Positions 7,280 to 18,434 of a stretch of 64,000 bases of DNA are shown in pieces; the stretch's first letter is position 1; each line of letters starts with the position of its first letter. The stretch lies in NCBI RefSeq assembly GCF_965227725.1, contig NZ_CBDDGH010000001.1, positions 868,001 to 932,000 on the forward strand, given 5' to 3'. This DNA is from Shimia sp965227725. Its GTDB lineage: Bacteria > Pseudomonadota > Alphaproteobacteria > Rhodobacterales > Rhodobacteraceae. The position numbers and the translations under genes are program-made. The notes beneath the pieces are model-generated. The model saw nothing but the letters and a program-made list of their open reading frames with translations. It searched no databases and had not been told where the DNA came from.

Positions 7280-8235
7280 CCGAAGCAGAGGCACTGAAGG
7301 CGGCACAGGACGCGCTGAAGGCTTGGGGGGTGACGGCGACGCCGCGGCTGATCAAGAACCGGGAGAACATCGTGCTGGAAGCCGAGGGGCCAGAGGGGCA
7401 GCGCGCGGCTTTGCGCCTGCATCGGCCCGGCTATCAGAGCGATGATGCGATCCGCTCGGAACTCTGGTGGTCTGAGGCGCTGGTGGCGGCGGGCATGACC
7501 GTGCCGCAGCCGATCCGCACATTGGCCGGTGAGGTGCTGGCGACAGGTGGCGCGCGGGTGGCCTCGCTGGTGACTTGGCTTGACGGCGAGCCGCTGGGCG
7601 AAGGCGGTGTGCCGCTGGCGATGCCCCCTGCCGAGCAGGAAGCCCTGCATGAAGCGCTGGGGGCAGAATTGGCGCGGCTGCATATGGTCAGCGACGACAT
7701 GACCCGTCCGGAGGCCTTTGAGCGCGCGACAATGGATCTCGAGGCGCTGTTGGGGCCGGATCCGGCCTGGGGGCGGTATTGGGAGAACCCAAGCCTGACG
7801 GAAGCGGAATCTGAAGAGCTGCGCGAGACCGGCGCAGAGCTGCGTGAGGTGATTGCCAAGCACGCCGAACAGGGTGGGGATTTTGGCCTGATCCATGCGG
7901 ATGCGCTGCGGGAGAATGTGCTGCAGCAGGGCGATCAGGTGCGGCTGATTGATTTTGACGACGGTGTGTTTGGTTTTCGCATGTATGAGCTGGGTGTGCA
8001 GATGTCGCAGAACTGGGATCAACCCAACCGCGAGGAGCTGGGCGCGGCGCTGTTGCGGGGCTATGCCACTGTGCGGGCGCTGCCGGAGCGGGCAGAAGAG
8101 CTGCTTGAAGCCTTCACACTGATGCGCGGGCTGGCCAGCTGTGGCTGGACCAACGGGCGCTATGCGGATGATGATCCGGCGGTGCGGGGCTATGCAGAAC
8201 GCGCGCTGGAGATGGCACGGCGGTGGCGGGGCTGA
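7276..8235 (+). CDS. APH-fold small-molecule kinase paired with the phospho-lyase
   Basis: A phosphotransferase-family kinase of 319 residues, homoserine-kinase-II/choline-kinase-like. The catalytic loop is LIHADALRENVL (HxD...N pattern) and the Mg-binding block is LIDFDDGVFG. Its ATG overlaps the stop of the PLP enzyme (ATGA), so translation is coupled. In animals, hydroxylysine kinase (the same fold) feeds an AGXT2L phospho-lyase, so this pair may act on an amino alcohol such as ethanolamine or hydroxylysine. The substrate is inference; homoserine is unlikely because no threonine-synthesis gene is near. Confidence 0.78.
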   Translation: MTEAEALKAAQDALKAWGVTATPRLIKNRENIVLEAEGPEGQRAALRLHRPGYQSDDAIRSELWWSEALVAAGMTVPQPIRTLAGEVLATGGARVASLVTWLDGEPLGEGGVPLAMPPAEQEALHEALGAELARLHMVSDDMTRPEAFERATMDLEALLGPDPAWGRYWENPSLTEAESEELRETGAELREVIAKHAEQGGDFGLIHADALRENVLQQGDQVRLIDFDDGVFGFRMYELGVQMSQNWDQPNREELGAALLRGYATVRALPERAEELLEAFTLMRGLASCGWTNGRYADDDPAVRGYAERALEMARRWRG

Positions 8236-8250
8236 GCGCCCCCTGCCCTG

Positions 8251-9543
8251 TTACACAATCACGTCCATCTTATCCTGTTCGCCAACACTGAAGACGCGTT
8301 TGTAGCGGTCGATTTCGGCCTGTGGCCCCATCGCTTTGTTGGGGTTGTCAGAGAGTTTAACCGTGGGGCGGCCGTCTGCCTTGATGGCTTTGCAGACCAG
8401 TGAGAAAGGCGCGAGGCCGTCATCCGGGGTGAGGCCGCGGAAGTCGTTGGTGAGCAGGGTGCCCCAGCCAAAGGACACGCGCGCGCGGCCGGCAAACTGG
8501 TTGTGCAGCTCGACAATCTTGTCGGTGTCCAGACCATCGGAGAAGATGATGAGCTTCTTGGTGGGGTCTTCGCCACGCTCGTTCCACCAGCGGATCGCGG
8601 TTTCCGCGCCGGAAGCCGGATCGCCGCTGTCGATGCGGATGCCGGTCCAGCCTGCAAGCCAATCGGGCGCACGTTTCAGGAAACCTTCGGTGCCATAGGT
8701 GTCTGGCAGGATGATGCGCAGGTTGCCGTCGTGCTCCTCATGCCAGTCTTCCAGCACCTGATAAGGCGCATGGGCCAGCTCTGCATCGGAGTTGGCCAGC
8801 GCGGAGAAGACCATGGGCATTTCATGGGCGTTGGTGCCAATGGCCTCCAGATCGCGTTTCATGGCGATCAGGCAGTTGGAGGTGCCGATGAATTTGTCGC
8901 CCAGCCCCTCGCCCATGGCCTGCACGCACCAATCCTGCCAGAGGTAGGAGTGGCGGCGGCGGGTGCCAAAATCTGCAATGCGCAGATCAGGCAGCGTGCG
9001 CAGCTGTTCGATCTTTTCCCAGAGCTTGGTCATGGCGCGGGCATAAAGAACCTGCACCTCAAATTTGCGCATGTCATTCAGCACGGCACGTCCACGCAGC
9101 TCCATCAGCACCGCAAGGGCGGGGATTTCCCAGAGCATGACCTCATGCCATTTGCCCTCAAAGGTCAGCTCATATTGGCCGTCACGCTTCTCCAGATGGT
9201 AATCCGGCAGGCGCATGTTCTCAAACCACTCCATGAAATCGGGGCGGAACATCTGGCGTTTGCCGTAAAAGGTGTTGCCGCGCAGGAAGGTGCTTTCCCC
9301 GCGGGAGAGCGACAGCGACTGGATGTGATCGAGCTGTTCGCGCAGCTCTCCTTCGTCGATGAGGTCGGCAAGCCGCACTTTGGAGGAGCGGTTGATCAGG
9401 CTGAAGGTGACATGGGCATCAGGGCGATTGCGGAAAATCGACTGACACATCAGCAACTTGTAAAAGTCGTTGTCGATCAGAGACCGCACAATCGGGTCGA
9501 TCTTCCATTTGTGGTTCCAGACGCGCGTAGCGATATCGACCAT
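8251..9543 (-). CDS. pncB: Nicotinate phosphoribosyltransferase
   Basis: It converts nicotinate and PRPP to nicotinate mononucleotide in the Preiss-Handler NAD salvage route. The N-terminal SLIDNDFYKLLMCQ, the central FGTRRRHSYLWQ (catalytic histidine region) and the C-terminal VKLSDNPNKAMGP are typical of the type I enzyme. The 430-residue length is normal. Its partner pncA lies 2.5 kb away on the same strand, separated by a sensor kinase. The stop codon lies 15 bases from the convergent kinase gene with no clear terminator between them. Confidence 0.95.
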   Translation of the reverse strand: MVDIATRVWNHKWKIDPIVRSLIDNDFYKLLMCQSIFRNRPDAHVTFSLINRSSKVRLADLIDEGELREQLDHIQSLSLSRGESTFLRGNTFYGKRQMFRPDFMEWFENMRLPDYHLEKRDGQYELTFEGKWHEVMLWEIPALAVLMELRGRAVLNDMRKFEVQVLYARAMTKLWEKIEQLRTLPDLRIADFGTRRRHSYLWQDWCVQAMGEGLGDKFIGTSNCLIAMKRDLEAIGTNAHEMPMVFSALANSDAELAHAPYQVLEDWHEEHDGNLRIILPDTYGTEGFLKRAPDWLAGWTGIRIDSGDPASGAETAIRWWNERGEDPTKKLIIFSDGLDTDKIVELHNQFAGRARVSFGWGTLLTNDFRGLTPDDGLAPFSLVCKAIKADGRPTVKLSDNPNKAMGPQAEIDRYKRVFSVGEQDKMDVIV

Positions 9544-9693
9544 CTTTGCCGGCCCTCAAGTTCATATAGTGTGCTGTTGATACCGAGAATTGCGGGGCGC
9601 TCCAAGCCCATAAGCGTTTGAGGCTTGGGGCGCGGCGCTGCGGGGGAACACTGGGGGGAACACTGGGCAATCCTTGCGCGGTCCCTGCCGGAG

Positions 9694-11931
<2,238 letters not shown>

Positions 11932-11999
11932 ACGCTTACTCCCAAAGGCAACGTATAATGCGTGGCGGCAAAAGGTTAATAATTTTCAAATCGTTAATT

Positions 12000-12596
12000 C
12001 TATATGCGATGCACACCAATAGATTGTAGTGTATGCCACGCGGCGGCCAAAGATCCATCTAAATCAATGCCGCGACAAAGTGCCTCTTCCACCGTGACTT
12101 CAAAGCCCAATCGCGCGGCATCCTGTGCCGAAAAATTCACACAGAAATCCGTGGCCAGCCCCACGAGTGTCAGCGCAGTGATCCCGCGGGTGCGCAGGTA
12201 GCCTTCAAGCCCGGTTGGGGTGGTCTGATCGTTTTCAAAGAAGGCGGAATAGCTGTCGATGGCCGGGTTCATGCCTTTGCGGATGATCAGATCGGCCCGA
12301 TCCACATCCAGCCCGTCATGAAATGCCGCGCCTGCGCTGCCCTGCACGCAGTGATCCGGCCACAGCACCTGCGGGCCATAGGGCATCTCGATCAGATCAT
12401 AAGGCGCTTTGCCTGCGTGGCTGCTGGCAAAGGAGGAATGGCCTGCGGGATGCCAATCCTGTGTCAGCACCACCGTGTCAAAGGCGGCCATCCGTGCGTT
12501 GATGCCTGCGACGATCATGTCACCTTCGGGCACCGCCAATGCGCCGCCGGGGCAAAAGTCGTTCTGGACATCAATCACGATCAGGGCGCTGGACAT
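12000..12596 (-). CDS. pncA: Nicotinamidase/pyrazinamidase
   Basis: A cysteine hydrolase that deamidates nicotinamide to nicotinate, feeding PncB. The catalytic triad is visible: aspartate in ALIVIDVQNDFCPGG, lysine in RKGMNPAIDSYSAFF, and cysteine in LVGLATDFCVNFSA. Metal-binding residues occur in TQDWHPAGHSSF. Length (198) is close to the family norm of about 200-215. The gene is on the same strand as pncB but separated from it by the sensor kinase. The upstream gap of 127 bases may hold its promoter. Confidence 0.94.
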   Translation of the reverse strand: MSSALIVIDVQNDFCPGGALAVPEGDMIVAGINARMAAFDTVVLTQDWHPAGHSSFASSHAGKAPYDLIEMPYGPQVLWPDHCVQGSAGAAFHDGLDVDRADLIIRKGMNPAIDSYSAFFENDQTTPTGLEGYLRTRGITALTLVGLATDFCVNFSAQDAARLGFEVTVEEALCRGIDLDGSLAAAWHTLQSIGVHRI

Positions 12597-12723
12597 GGCT
12601 CTCTCCTCTTGTGTGCGCGCAATCTGACGAAGCCTGCACGTAAGGTCAATGAAAGCGCGGCGTCAGAGGAGCGCAGCAGGCCACGGAAAGACTGTGTGAA
12701 ACGCCGGTGGGCAGTTGGCGCGT

Positions 12724-13587
12724 TTATTCGGCGGCCAGATCCTGCTCCGGTGCCGCGCCGATTTCGGAAATCTCTGCAATGACCCCCCGCAGCCTTGTGC
12801 GGAAGCTGTCAAACTCCGGCAGCGGCTCGATCCGCGCCTCATCCATATAGAGCGCGCGGTCGATCTCGACCTGAATGGCGTGCTGGCGGCGGTGCGGGCG
12901 GCCGTATTGCTGGGTCACATAGGCGCCGGCAAAAGGCGTGTTGCGTGACACGGTGAAGCCGGCGCGCACAAAGGCGGCCTCGATCCGGTCCACGATCTCC
13001 ACATCCGCAGCCGCGCCAAAGCGGTCGCCAAGCACGATCTCTGGCGCGTTGCCGCTCCGACGCGCGGCTCCGGCGACGGCCTCATGGGGCATGGAGTGAC
13101 AATCAATCAGAATCGCTTCGCCAAATTGGTTGTGCGCGGCGGCGAGGAGATTCGTGAGGGCGCGGTGATAGGGCCGCCAGTAGTGTTCCACCCTGTGATC
13201 AGCCTCAGCCCGACTCATTTTACCGTGATAAATCGCCCGCCCATTGGCCACCACGCGGGGAATCACCCCAAGACCGGAGGCGACTCGCGGATTGTGACCG
13301 ACTTTGCGCACCCCCTGAATCAGCGCAGGATCAAGTTCTTCGGCCGCGCGGTTGAGATCCAGCAATGCGCGGGGGGCATTCGCCACCAGAAACGGCGCGC
13401 CAAAGCATGGCGCATCCGCAAACAGCTGATCCACAAAGGCATCCTCTGAGGAGCGAATCGTATGCGCGTTGAGCAGGGAACGCCGGATAAACCACTCCGG
13501 ATAGTCATTGCCGCTGTGAGGAGAGGCAAAAACCACCGATGTCCGGCATGATTCAGGGGCAAAAATGTGATAAGCCTGCGTTTGCAT
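12724..13587 (-). CDS. N-formylglutamate amidohydrolase family protein
   Basis: A zinc amidohydrolase of 287 residues. Family blocks include FASPHSGNDYP near the N-terminus (His metal ligand), SSEDAFVDQLFADAP, and ILIDCHSMP in the second half. In histidine degradation (HutG) it hydrolyses N-formylglutamate, but no other hut gene is in the window, so the physiological substrate is open. The ATG at 13587 follows an AGGAGAG ribosome site; an in-frame start at 13620 lacks one. A tRNA gene lies divergently upstream. Confidence 0.87.
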   Translation of the reverse strand: MQTQAYHIFAPESCRTSVVFASPHSGNDYPEWFIRRSLLNAHTIRSSEDAFVDQLFADAPCFGAPFLVANAPRALLDLNRAAEELDPALIQGVRKVGHNPRVASGLGVIPRVVANGRAIYHGKMSRAEADHRVEHYWRPYHRALTNLLAAAHNQFGEAILIDCHSMPHEAVAGAARRSGNAPEIVLGDRFGAAADVEIVDRIEAAFVRAGFTVSRNTPFAGAYVTQQYGRPHRRQHAIQVEIDRALYMDEARIEPLPEFDSFRTRLRGVIAEISEIGAAPEQDLAAE

Positions 13588-13641
13588 CGTCTCTCCTGTT
13601 CCAACAAAGTATAGACGCAAAAATTACTGTGCCAAAAGCCC

Positions 13642-13670
13642 TTGATCCCCCCCGCGACTCCTTTTATAGA
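13642..13670 (+). promoter_or_regulatory. tRNA-Val promoter with C-tract spacer
   Basis: TTGATC (13642-13647), a 17-base spacer starting with six C and GC, then TATAGA (13665-13670). The predicted start is near 13677, giving a leader of roughly 58 bases before the tRNA. The same layout precedes the tRNA-Lys and tRNA-Leu genes of this window. Confidence 0.75.
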
Positions 13671-13734
13671 AGCCGCCACCGGCGCGGATTTCCGCGCCCC
13701 TTTCATTAGGGGTCAGGACGTATACGTCGGTAAA

Positions 13735-13809
13735 GGGCGATTAGCTCAGCGGTAGAGCACTTCGTTGACATCGAAGGGGTCACTGGTTCGATCCCAGTAT
13801 CGCCCACCA
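13735..13809 (+). tRNA. tRNA-Val(GAC)
   Basis: The cloverleaf is complete. Acceptor GGGCGAT (13735-13741) pairs with ATCGCCC (13799-13805), followed by discriminator A and an encoded CCA. The D arm TAGCTCAGCGGTAGAGCA is present. Anticodon stem CTTCG/CGAAG encloses loop TTGACAT, so the anticodon is GAC. The T arm contains GGTTCGATCC. It decodes GUC/GUU valine codons. Confidence 0.97.
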
Positions 13810-13885
13810 TGAATTCATCGCCTCTCTGAGGAGAGGTCCCGTAACCCCAGGCGCAATGCAGCGCCGCGAAATGAGGAGAAGACCC

Positions 13886-14011
13886 ATGAAGGTCAAGAAC
13901 TCGCTCCGCTCGCTCAAGAACCGGCACCGTGATTGCCGCGTTGTGCGCCGCAAGGGCCGCGTTTACGTGATCAACAAGACCCAGCGTCGCTTCAAAGCAC
14001 GTCAGGGCTAA
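13886..14011 (+). CDS. rpmJ: 50S ribosomal protein L36
   Basis: A 41-residue basic protein beginning MKVKNSLRSLKNRHRDC and ending NKTQRRFKARQG, typical of alphaproteobacterial L36 in the large ribosomal subunit. It has a single cysteine and lacks the CxxC...CxxxxH zinc ribbon, so it is the zinc-independent type. An AGGAG site lies nine bases upstream of the ATG. It sits alone, 76 bases after tRNA-Val, with a strong terminator 30 bases downstream. It is too short for many gene finders. Confidence 0.96.
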   Translation: MKVKNSLRSLKNRHRDCRVVRRKGRVYVINKTQRRFKARQG

Positions 14012-14041
14012 GTCGCAAGACTTGCATCACAGAGTTGAAGA

Positions 14042-14066
14042 AGCCGCCTTTTTGGGCGGCTTTTTT
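14042..14066 (+). terminator. Intrinsic terminator of rpmJ
   Basis: AGCCGCC (14042-14048) pairs with GGCGGCT (14055-14061) around a six-base loop, followed by a T-run. It lies 31 bases after the rpmJ stop. Confidence 0.9.
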
Positions 14067-14103
14067 GTGTTTGGGGTTTGGGATTCGCTGAAGGGTCAGC
14101 AGA

Positions 14104-14165
14104 AGGGCTCTGCCCTCGTCCCAAGCAAGTTGGGACTTCACCCGGGATATTTGACGAATGAGAAG
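14104..14165 (+). repeat. CCGGGATATTT palindromic repeat, copy 1
   Basis: GGGCTCTGCCC, a second small hairpin (GTCCCAAGCAAGTTGGGAC), then CCCGGGATATTTGACGAATG and AGAAG. The order of two hairpins plus a CCGGGATATTT box and GAATGAGAAG tail is shared with three other intergenic copies in this window. It lies in the 308-base gap between rpmJ and the FAD oxidoreductase; nothing else is recognisable in that gap. Confidence 0.75.
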
Positions 14166-14319
14166 ATATTGGCAGGATGGCGGGCGGCTGCCCTCTGGCA
14201 GCGACTGGCGGACAGCCGCGCCACCTATTGTCTGACATTCTGCTTGACTGCGGCGCGCTGTGGGGCGTCTTTTTCCCAAAAGGCGCAGGCGCCGGGTTTT
14301 CAAGGGCGGGGAATAGAAA

Positions 14320-15630
14320 TTGGCCAAAGACAGTGTTCAGACCGATGTGCTGGTGATTGGGGGCGGAACAGCGGGCTTCGGAGCTGCGATTGCGGCGGCA
14401 CGGCAGGGGCTTGCGGTGACGCTTCTGGAGGCAACCCATAAGGTGGGCGGCGTGATGGCCTTTTGCCCCGGCATGCCCTGGGGTGGGGCCTATCCGATGG
14501 ATCGCATCATTGGCGGGTTGATCGAGGAGCTGACCGACAGACTGGCCGCGATGGATCCGCCTGCTGCGGAAAAACGCGCCTCTACGCTGGAGAATTTCGG
14601 GCCTGAGATCATCTATGACCACGATGTGGCCACCCTGACGATGTTTGAGATGCTGGAAGAGGCCGGTGTGCAAATCCGCCTGGGGGCGATGGCCATCGCG
14701 CCGGAGATGGCGGGCCACAGCATTTCCGCCGTGCAGTGTTGTGACCGGCACGGGCCGTTCACAGTGAAGCCCAAGATCGTCATTGATTGTTCGGGAGATG
14801 GCGACATCTCCGCCAAAGCGGGGGTGCCTTACGCTTTGGGCGATGCCTCAGGCAATATGATGGCGGTGACCATATCGTTTTTCATGATGGGGGTGGACTG
14901 GGATCGCGCCTTTGCTGATTCCGATCCCTATTTTCAGGCCTATGCCTCCAAAGGCATTGCCGAGGGGCGCCTGCACGCAGATCTGGCGCAGCTTTACCTG
15001 ATGCGCGGGTTTCATCCGGGGACGGTATTTTGCAATTCGGTGCATGTGCGGGGCGTGGATGGCACGGATCCCGTGGCCGTGGCCGCTGCGACTCAGGAAG
15101 GGCGCAGGCGGTGCCACCAGCTGGCGCGGTTCCTGCAAAGCGAGGTGCCTGGATTTACTGAGGCGCATATGGCGATGCTGTCGCCCACGGTCGGGGTGCG
15201 CGAGACCCGCAAGCTGCAAGGGGTTTACCGGCTGACCGGCGCGGATCTGGCCTGCGCCACCAAGTTCGCCGATGGCATTGTGGCCTGTGACAACCCGGTG
15301 GATGATGTGATGCGCGCCGAAGGGGAGATGACCCATCACGCCGCGCTTGAGGCCGGGCAGTTTTACACCATCCCGTTTCGCACGCTTTTGCCTGAGCACA
15401 TCCCCAACCTGATGTTTGCCGGGCGCATTCTGTCAGCGGATCCGGTGGCCTTTGCCTCGGTGCGCGGCATGCCGCAATGCATGGCGATGGGACAGGCCAC
15501 CGGCACGGCCGCGGCGCTGGCCTTGCGCGCCAATGTGCCGGTGCAGGAGGTGCCCCACGCGCAGCTTGTGCAGATGTTGCAGGAGCAGGGACTCAATCGG
15601 CTGGGGACAGCGGAGCTGGCTGCGGAGTGA
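14320..15630 (+). CDS. FAD-dependent oxidoreductase (FAD_oxidored family)
   Basis: A flavoprotein of 436 residues. The dinucleotide-binding motif is VLVIGGGTAGFGAAIAAAR at residues about 10-28, followed by a GGVMAFCPGMPWGG block; the second half has IVIDCSGDGDISAKAGVP and a C-terminal LMFAGRILSADPVAFASVR segment, as in the PF12831 group. The substrate is unknown. The only N-terminal start that retains the FAD motif in full is the TTG at 14320, with a GGGCGGGGA tract before it. A dispersed repeat follows the stop and may affect mRNA 3' stability. No partner gene is adjacent. Confidence 0.82.
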   Translation: MAKDSVQTDVLVIGGGTAGFGAAIAAARQGLAVTLLEATHKVGGVMAFCPGMPWGGAYPMDRIIGGLIEELTDRLAAMDPPAAEKRASTLENFGPEIIYDHDVATLTMFEMLEEAGVQIRLGAMAIAPEMAGHSISAVQCCDRHGPFTVKPKIVIDCSGDGDISAKAGVPYALGDASGNMMAVTISFFMMGVDWDRAFADSDPYFQAYASKGIAEGRLHADLAQLYLMRGFHPGTVFCNSVHVRGVDGTDPVAVAAATQEGRRRCHQLARFLQSEVPGFTEAHMAMLSPTVGVRETRKLQGVYRLTGADLACATKFADGIVACDNPVDDVMRAEGEMTHHAALEAGQFYTIPFRTLLPEHIPNLMFAGRILSADPVAFASVRGMPQCMAMGQATGTAAALALRANVPVQEVPHAQLVQMLQEQGLNRLGTAELAAE

Positions 15631-15651
15631 GAGGGGGAAGCGGGTGGTTTT

Positions 15652-15713
15652 AGGGGCGCTGCCCCTGCCACCGCAAGCGGCGGCTACCCCGGGATATTTT
15701 GGGAATGAGAAGC
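15652..15713 (+). repeat. CCGGGATATTT palindromic repeat, copy 2
   Basis: GGGGCGCTGCCCC, then the hairpin around GCAAGC (GCCACCGCAAGCGGCGGC), then CCCCGGGATATTTTGGGAATG and AGAAG. It begins 22 bases after the FAD oxidoreductase stop. It is about 90 per cent identical by eye to copy 3. Confidence 0.85.
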
Positions 15714-15820
15714 TTGGACGTCGCTTTGCTTGGTACGCGAGAGGGCTCCGGGCCTTCCATGATCTGGGGTTGTTGAATGGGAAGCAAACCGGCGGTTTCC
15801 GACTGTGTTTTTTTGGGCTT

Positions 15821-16729
15821 TCACACGAGTGGCGGGATACCGTTGGCAGACCAAGAGCGGATCAGCGCTTCTGCTTTGTCGCCAACCACATGTCCGACCG
15901 GTCTTGAGGCCAGATCGCTCAGAGCAATCATGTCCAGAACCCGTGCCTGTTTTTGCCAGTCCTCGGTGATCAGAGGGGCGGCATCCTCAAAGGCTTTTAC
16001 AAAAGAACGCAGGAAACCTTTGGGATATTCAGAGGCAAACCGGCAAAAATTGCCCACATCGGCATATGGGCAGCCTGAATGAGCAAATTCCCAGTCAATG
16101 AAAGCTTTGAGCTTCCAGCCCCCGTCAACGCGGTCCACGATGATATTCTTCGGGTTCATATCTGAGTGCACCAAGCGGCTGATCTGGTTCAGGGGGGCCA
16201 ATATCTCGAAGTTTTGCGTGCACGGCGCCTCCCATCTCTCTATCTCAGAAGAGGTGAAACGCCCTGACTTGCTGAGCCATTCTGCACACATCGGTGCCAG
16301 TTGATGCGCTTGCGGAAGGGGTTTGCCAATCGACATATCGCCGTCTGTGAAAAACCCGGGACGGTCGAACTCAACGATCCCAATCGCGGCAACGGATTGG
16401 CCAAGCTGGACGGCCAGTGCTTCGCCTTCACCCGCAGCGATGCCAGCGCGTAGCAGCTCTTCCAAGGTCTGGCCTTCGACGAACTCAGAAATCAAAAAAC
16501 CTGCGCCACCGGCAATGACCTCCGGAACTGGAACAACGGTTCTTGCGCGGTTGAGAATCGCGGCTTCAATGTGGGAGTGGGCGTCTCCGAACCGCAGGAC
16601 GACGCGCCTGTTGTCTGCACAGGTGACCAGCCAGGTCTCCCGGGAGTGTCCGCCTGAGAGCGCCTGTGCCGAGGTGACCGAGATGCCAATACCAGACATA
16701 ATGGCCGCTATTCTTGAAAGGTCAGTCAT
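15821..16729 (-). CDS. Aminoglycoside phosphotransferase-fold kinase
   Basis: A 302-residue APH-family kinase. The N-lobe has SGGHSRETWLVTCADN and VVLRFGD (ATP-binding lysine replaced by arginine in this block). The catalytic loop is LVHSDMNPKNIIVD and the metal site is AFIDWEFAHSG. The family phosphorylates many small molecules; a drug-resistance role should not be assumed. The ATG at 16729 begins MTDLSRIAAIM. It is flanked on both sides by copies of a dispersed repeat and is not in an evident operon. Confidence 0.83.
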   Translation of the reverse strand: MTDLSRIAAIMSGIGISVTSAQALSGGHSRETWLVTCADNRRVVLRFGDAHSHIEAAILNRARTVVPVPEVIAGGAGFLISEFVEGQTLEELLRAGIAAGEGEALAVQLGQSVAAIGIVEFDRPGFFTDGDMSIGKPLPQAHQLAPMCAEWLSKSGRFTSSEIERWEAPCTQNFEILAPLNQISRLVHSDMNPKNIIVDRVDGGWKLKAFIDWEFAHSGCPYADVGNFCRFASEYPKGFLRSFVKAFEDAAPLITEDWQKQARVLDMIALSDLASRPVGHVVGDKAEALIRSWSANGIPPLV

Positions 16730-16782
16730 ACCTGTTGATGCCCTTTTTCAGGTGCGGTGGGTAGGTGGGGCTGGTGGTTTTT

Positions 16783-16843
16783 AGGGGCGCTGCCCCTGCC
16801 ACCGCAAGCGGTGGCTTCCCCGGGATATTTTAGGAATGAGAAG
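16783..16843 (+). repeat. CCGGGATATTT palindromic repeat, copy 3
   Basis: GGGGCGCTGCCCC, a GCCACCGCAAGCGGTGGC hairpin, then CCCCGGGATATTTTAGGAAT and GAGAAG. Nearly identical to copy 2, from which it is about 1.1 kb away in direct orientation, so the kinase gene is bracketed by the two. Confidence 0.85.
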
Positions 16844-16901
16844 CTTGGGGGAGAGTCTTCTAAGAACCGGTGCGAGCGTTGGCTACCGACTGTGAGGCGA
16901 T

Positions 16902-18263
16902 TCAATTCAAACACGCGATATCGACCGAGCAGGCTTCCAAGCCTTCCCAGAAGGCGTCGTTGATTTTGCCGTCAGGCGGGCCGGAAAAGTGCCCTGCTGA
17001 ATGCAATCGCAGCTGCCACAGGGAAACGTCATTTTCACGTGCATTTGTAAGCCCCATCTTCCACGCTTTGAGCGCCTCCTCTCCGCGCCCAAGGGGATGA
17101 TACGAATAGCCCAGCTCTGTGTATATCTGCTCTATAATATCTCGCCCCACTGTCTCACCGCCCGCTTGCGGCTCAACAGACGCAAAGACCCCCTCAAACG
17201 CATCAATCGCCTGTTCGTGACGGTCCAGACGTTGAAAAACCTTAGCCTTCCCGGAATGTGCAAAAACGTTGTCGGGCTCCTGGGACAGGACCGCATCGTA
17301 TTCCACGAGGGCTCTCGCCGTATCGCCCAGATCCGCATAACTGCGCGCCAAAACAGTGCCAAATGCCGGACCCGCGATTTCGCGGCCAAGCGGTGTGCTG
17401 AGCCGTGTGTTTGCCTCCTGAGTCTCGGTGACTTCGCGCTCCAGGCGGGTCAAACCGCGGCGCGCGTAGCCATAGTCCGGTTTGATGGCCAAGGCGTGCT
17501 CGAATGCCTTCCTTGCCTCGGGGTACCGTTTTTTGTGGAGCAAAACATAGCCGAGCAAGGCCAATGCACGTCGATCTTCGGAATTTTGTTTCAACGCATG
17601 GCGCAAATCGATTTCAGCGTGGCTGGAAAGATCGAGATCGCGAAAATAGAGGCCAGCGCGTTCACGGCGCACACGCGAATGATCCCCGTCTTCGAGCAAA
17701 ATCTTTGAGTAAAAGGCGAGCGCACGATCATGCGCGCCCAGTTGAGCCAGGCTGCGTCCATGGAGAACCTGTGCGAGAGAATTGTCTGTGTCATGTTTCA
17801 AGACAATTTCTGTGTCAGCCAAGGCCTCTGTGTAGCGTTCCAACAGAAAGTAAGCTTTTGCGCGGCTGGTGCGTCGATGATGCGCGTCCGGATCGATTTC
17901 CAAAGCCCTGTCAAACAACGGCAGCGCGGTGGCAGGCTCATCCCTATTCAGATAGATCAAACCCAGATTGTGAAGCGGCCACGTCCAGTCAGGTCTCAAC
18001 TCAAGGACTGCATGATAATCAGATCTAGCGGCCTCTGGATCCTGTTTTGTTGTCATTAAAGCGCGCCGAAATAAAACGTCGGCCCGTGTCTGATCACTCA
18101 GGTCGCCTTGCGCAAGAAGTGTTGTGCACTCTTCCACAACCGTATCCGCGATCCTCTGGGTGAGGCAAATGTTCCTATGGGGCAAAAAACCCAGATGTTT
18201 ATTCGCCAGGATACAAACCGCGACCAGTCCTATGGAGGCAGCGGCCAATCTGATTTTGTTCAT
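16902..18263 (-). CDS. TPR-repeat protein with N-terminal membrane anchor
   Basis: A 453-residue protein. Residues about 5-25 form a single hydrophobic segment that is either a signal anchor or an uncleaved signal. The rest is helical with repeated tetratricopeptide signatures, for example NLGLIYLNRDEPATALPLFDRALEIDPD, cut here to its core LGLIYL...A..LFDRALEIDP, and further copies near AFEHALAIKPDYGYARRGL and EYDAVLSQEPDNVFAHSGKA. TPRs mediate protein contacts, so no enzymatic role is suggested. Downstream of petC and on the same strand, but a strong terminator separates them. Function unknown. Confidence 0.8.
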   Translation of the reverse strand: MNKIRLAAASIGLVAVCILANKHLGFLPHRNICLTQRIADTVVEECTTLLAQGDLSDQTRADVLFRRALMTTKQDPEAARSDYHAVLELRPDWTWPLHNLGLIYLNRDEPATALPLFDRALEIDPDAHHRRTSRAKAYFLLERYTEALADTEIVLKHDTDNSLAQVLHGRSLAQLGAHDRALAFYSKILLEDGDHSRVRRERAGLYFRDLDLSSHAEIDLRHALKQNSEDRRALALLGYVLLHKKRYPEARKAFEHALAIKPDYGYARRGLTRLEREVTETQEANTRLSTPLGREIAGPAFGTVLARSYADLGDTARALVEYDAVLSQEPDNVFAHSGKAKVFQRLDRHEQAIDAFEGVFASVEPQAGGETVGRDIIEQIYTELGYSYHPLGRGEEALKAWKMGLTNARENDVSLWQLRLHSAGHFSGPPDGKINDAFWEGLEACSVDIACLN

Positions 18264-18434
18264 GCTCGACTTGCTTATAAGAGGAAATCTTAGGCTATAT
18301 TTTCTATCATTAAGAGAGATAAAAAAACAAACAACACCAGAGACACGGGCATCTCTCTGTTTCGGTTTTCAATCGCACTGATTTTCGCGCGCGAGACCGG
18401 GGCGTGCCAAACATCGCATCCGCGCGGTCTTTCA

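Noticed and set aside
9641..9666. Direct repeat of GGGGGAACACTG
   Set aside because: Two copies only, twelve bases each, in a short GC-rich gap between pncB and the kinase. No further copies noticed, so probably slippage.
15821..16729. Antibiotic-resistance gene
   Set aside because: APH fold alone does not indicate aminoglycoside resistance; no mobile-element or resistance neighbourhood.
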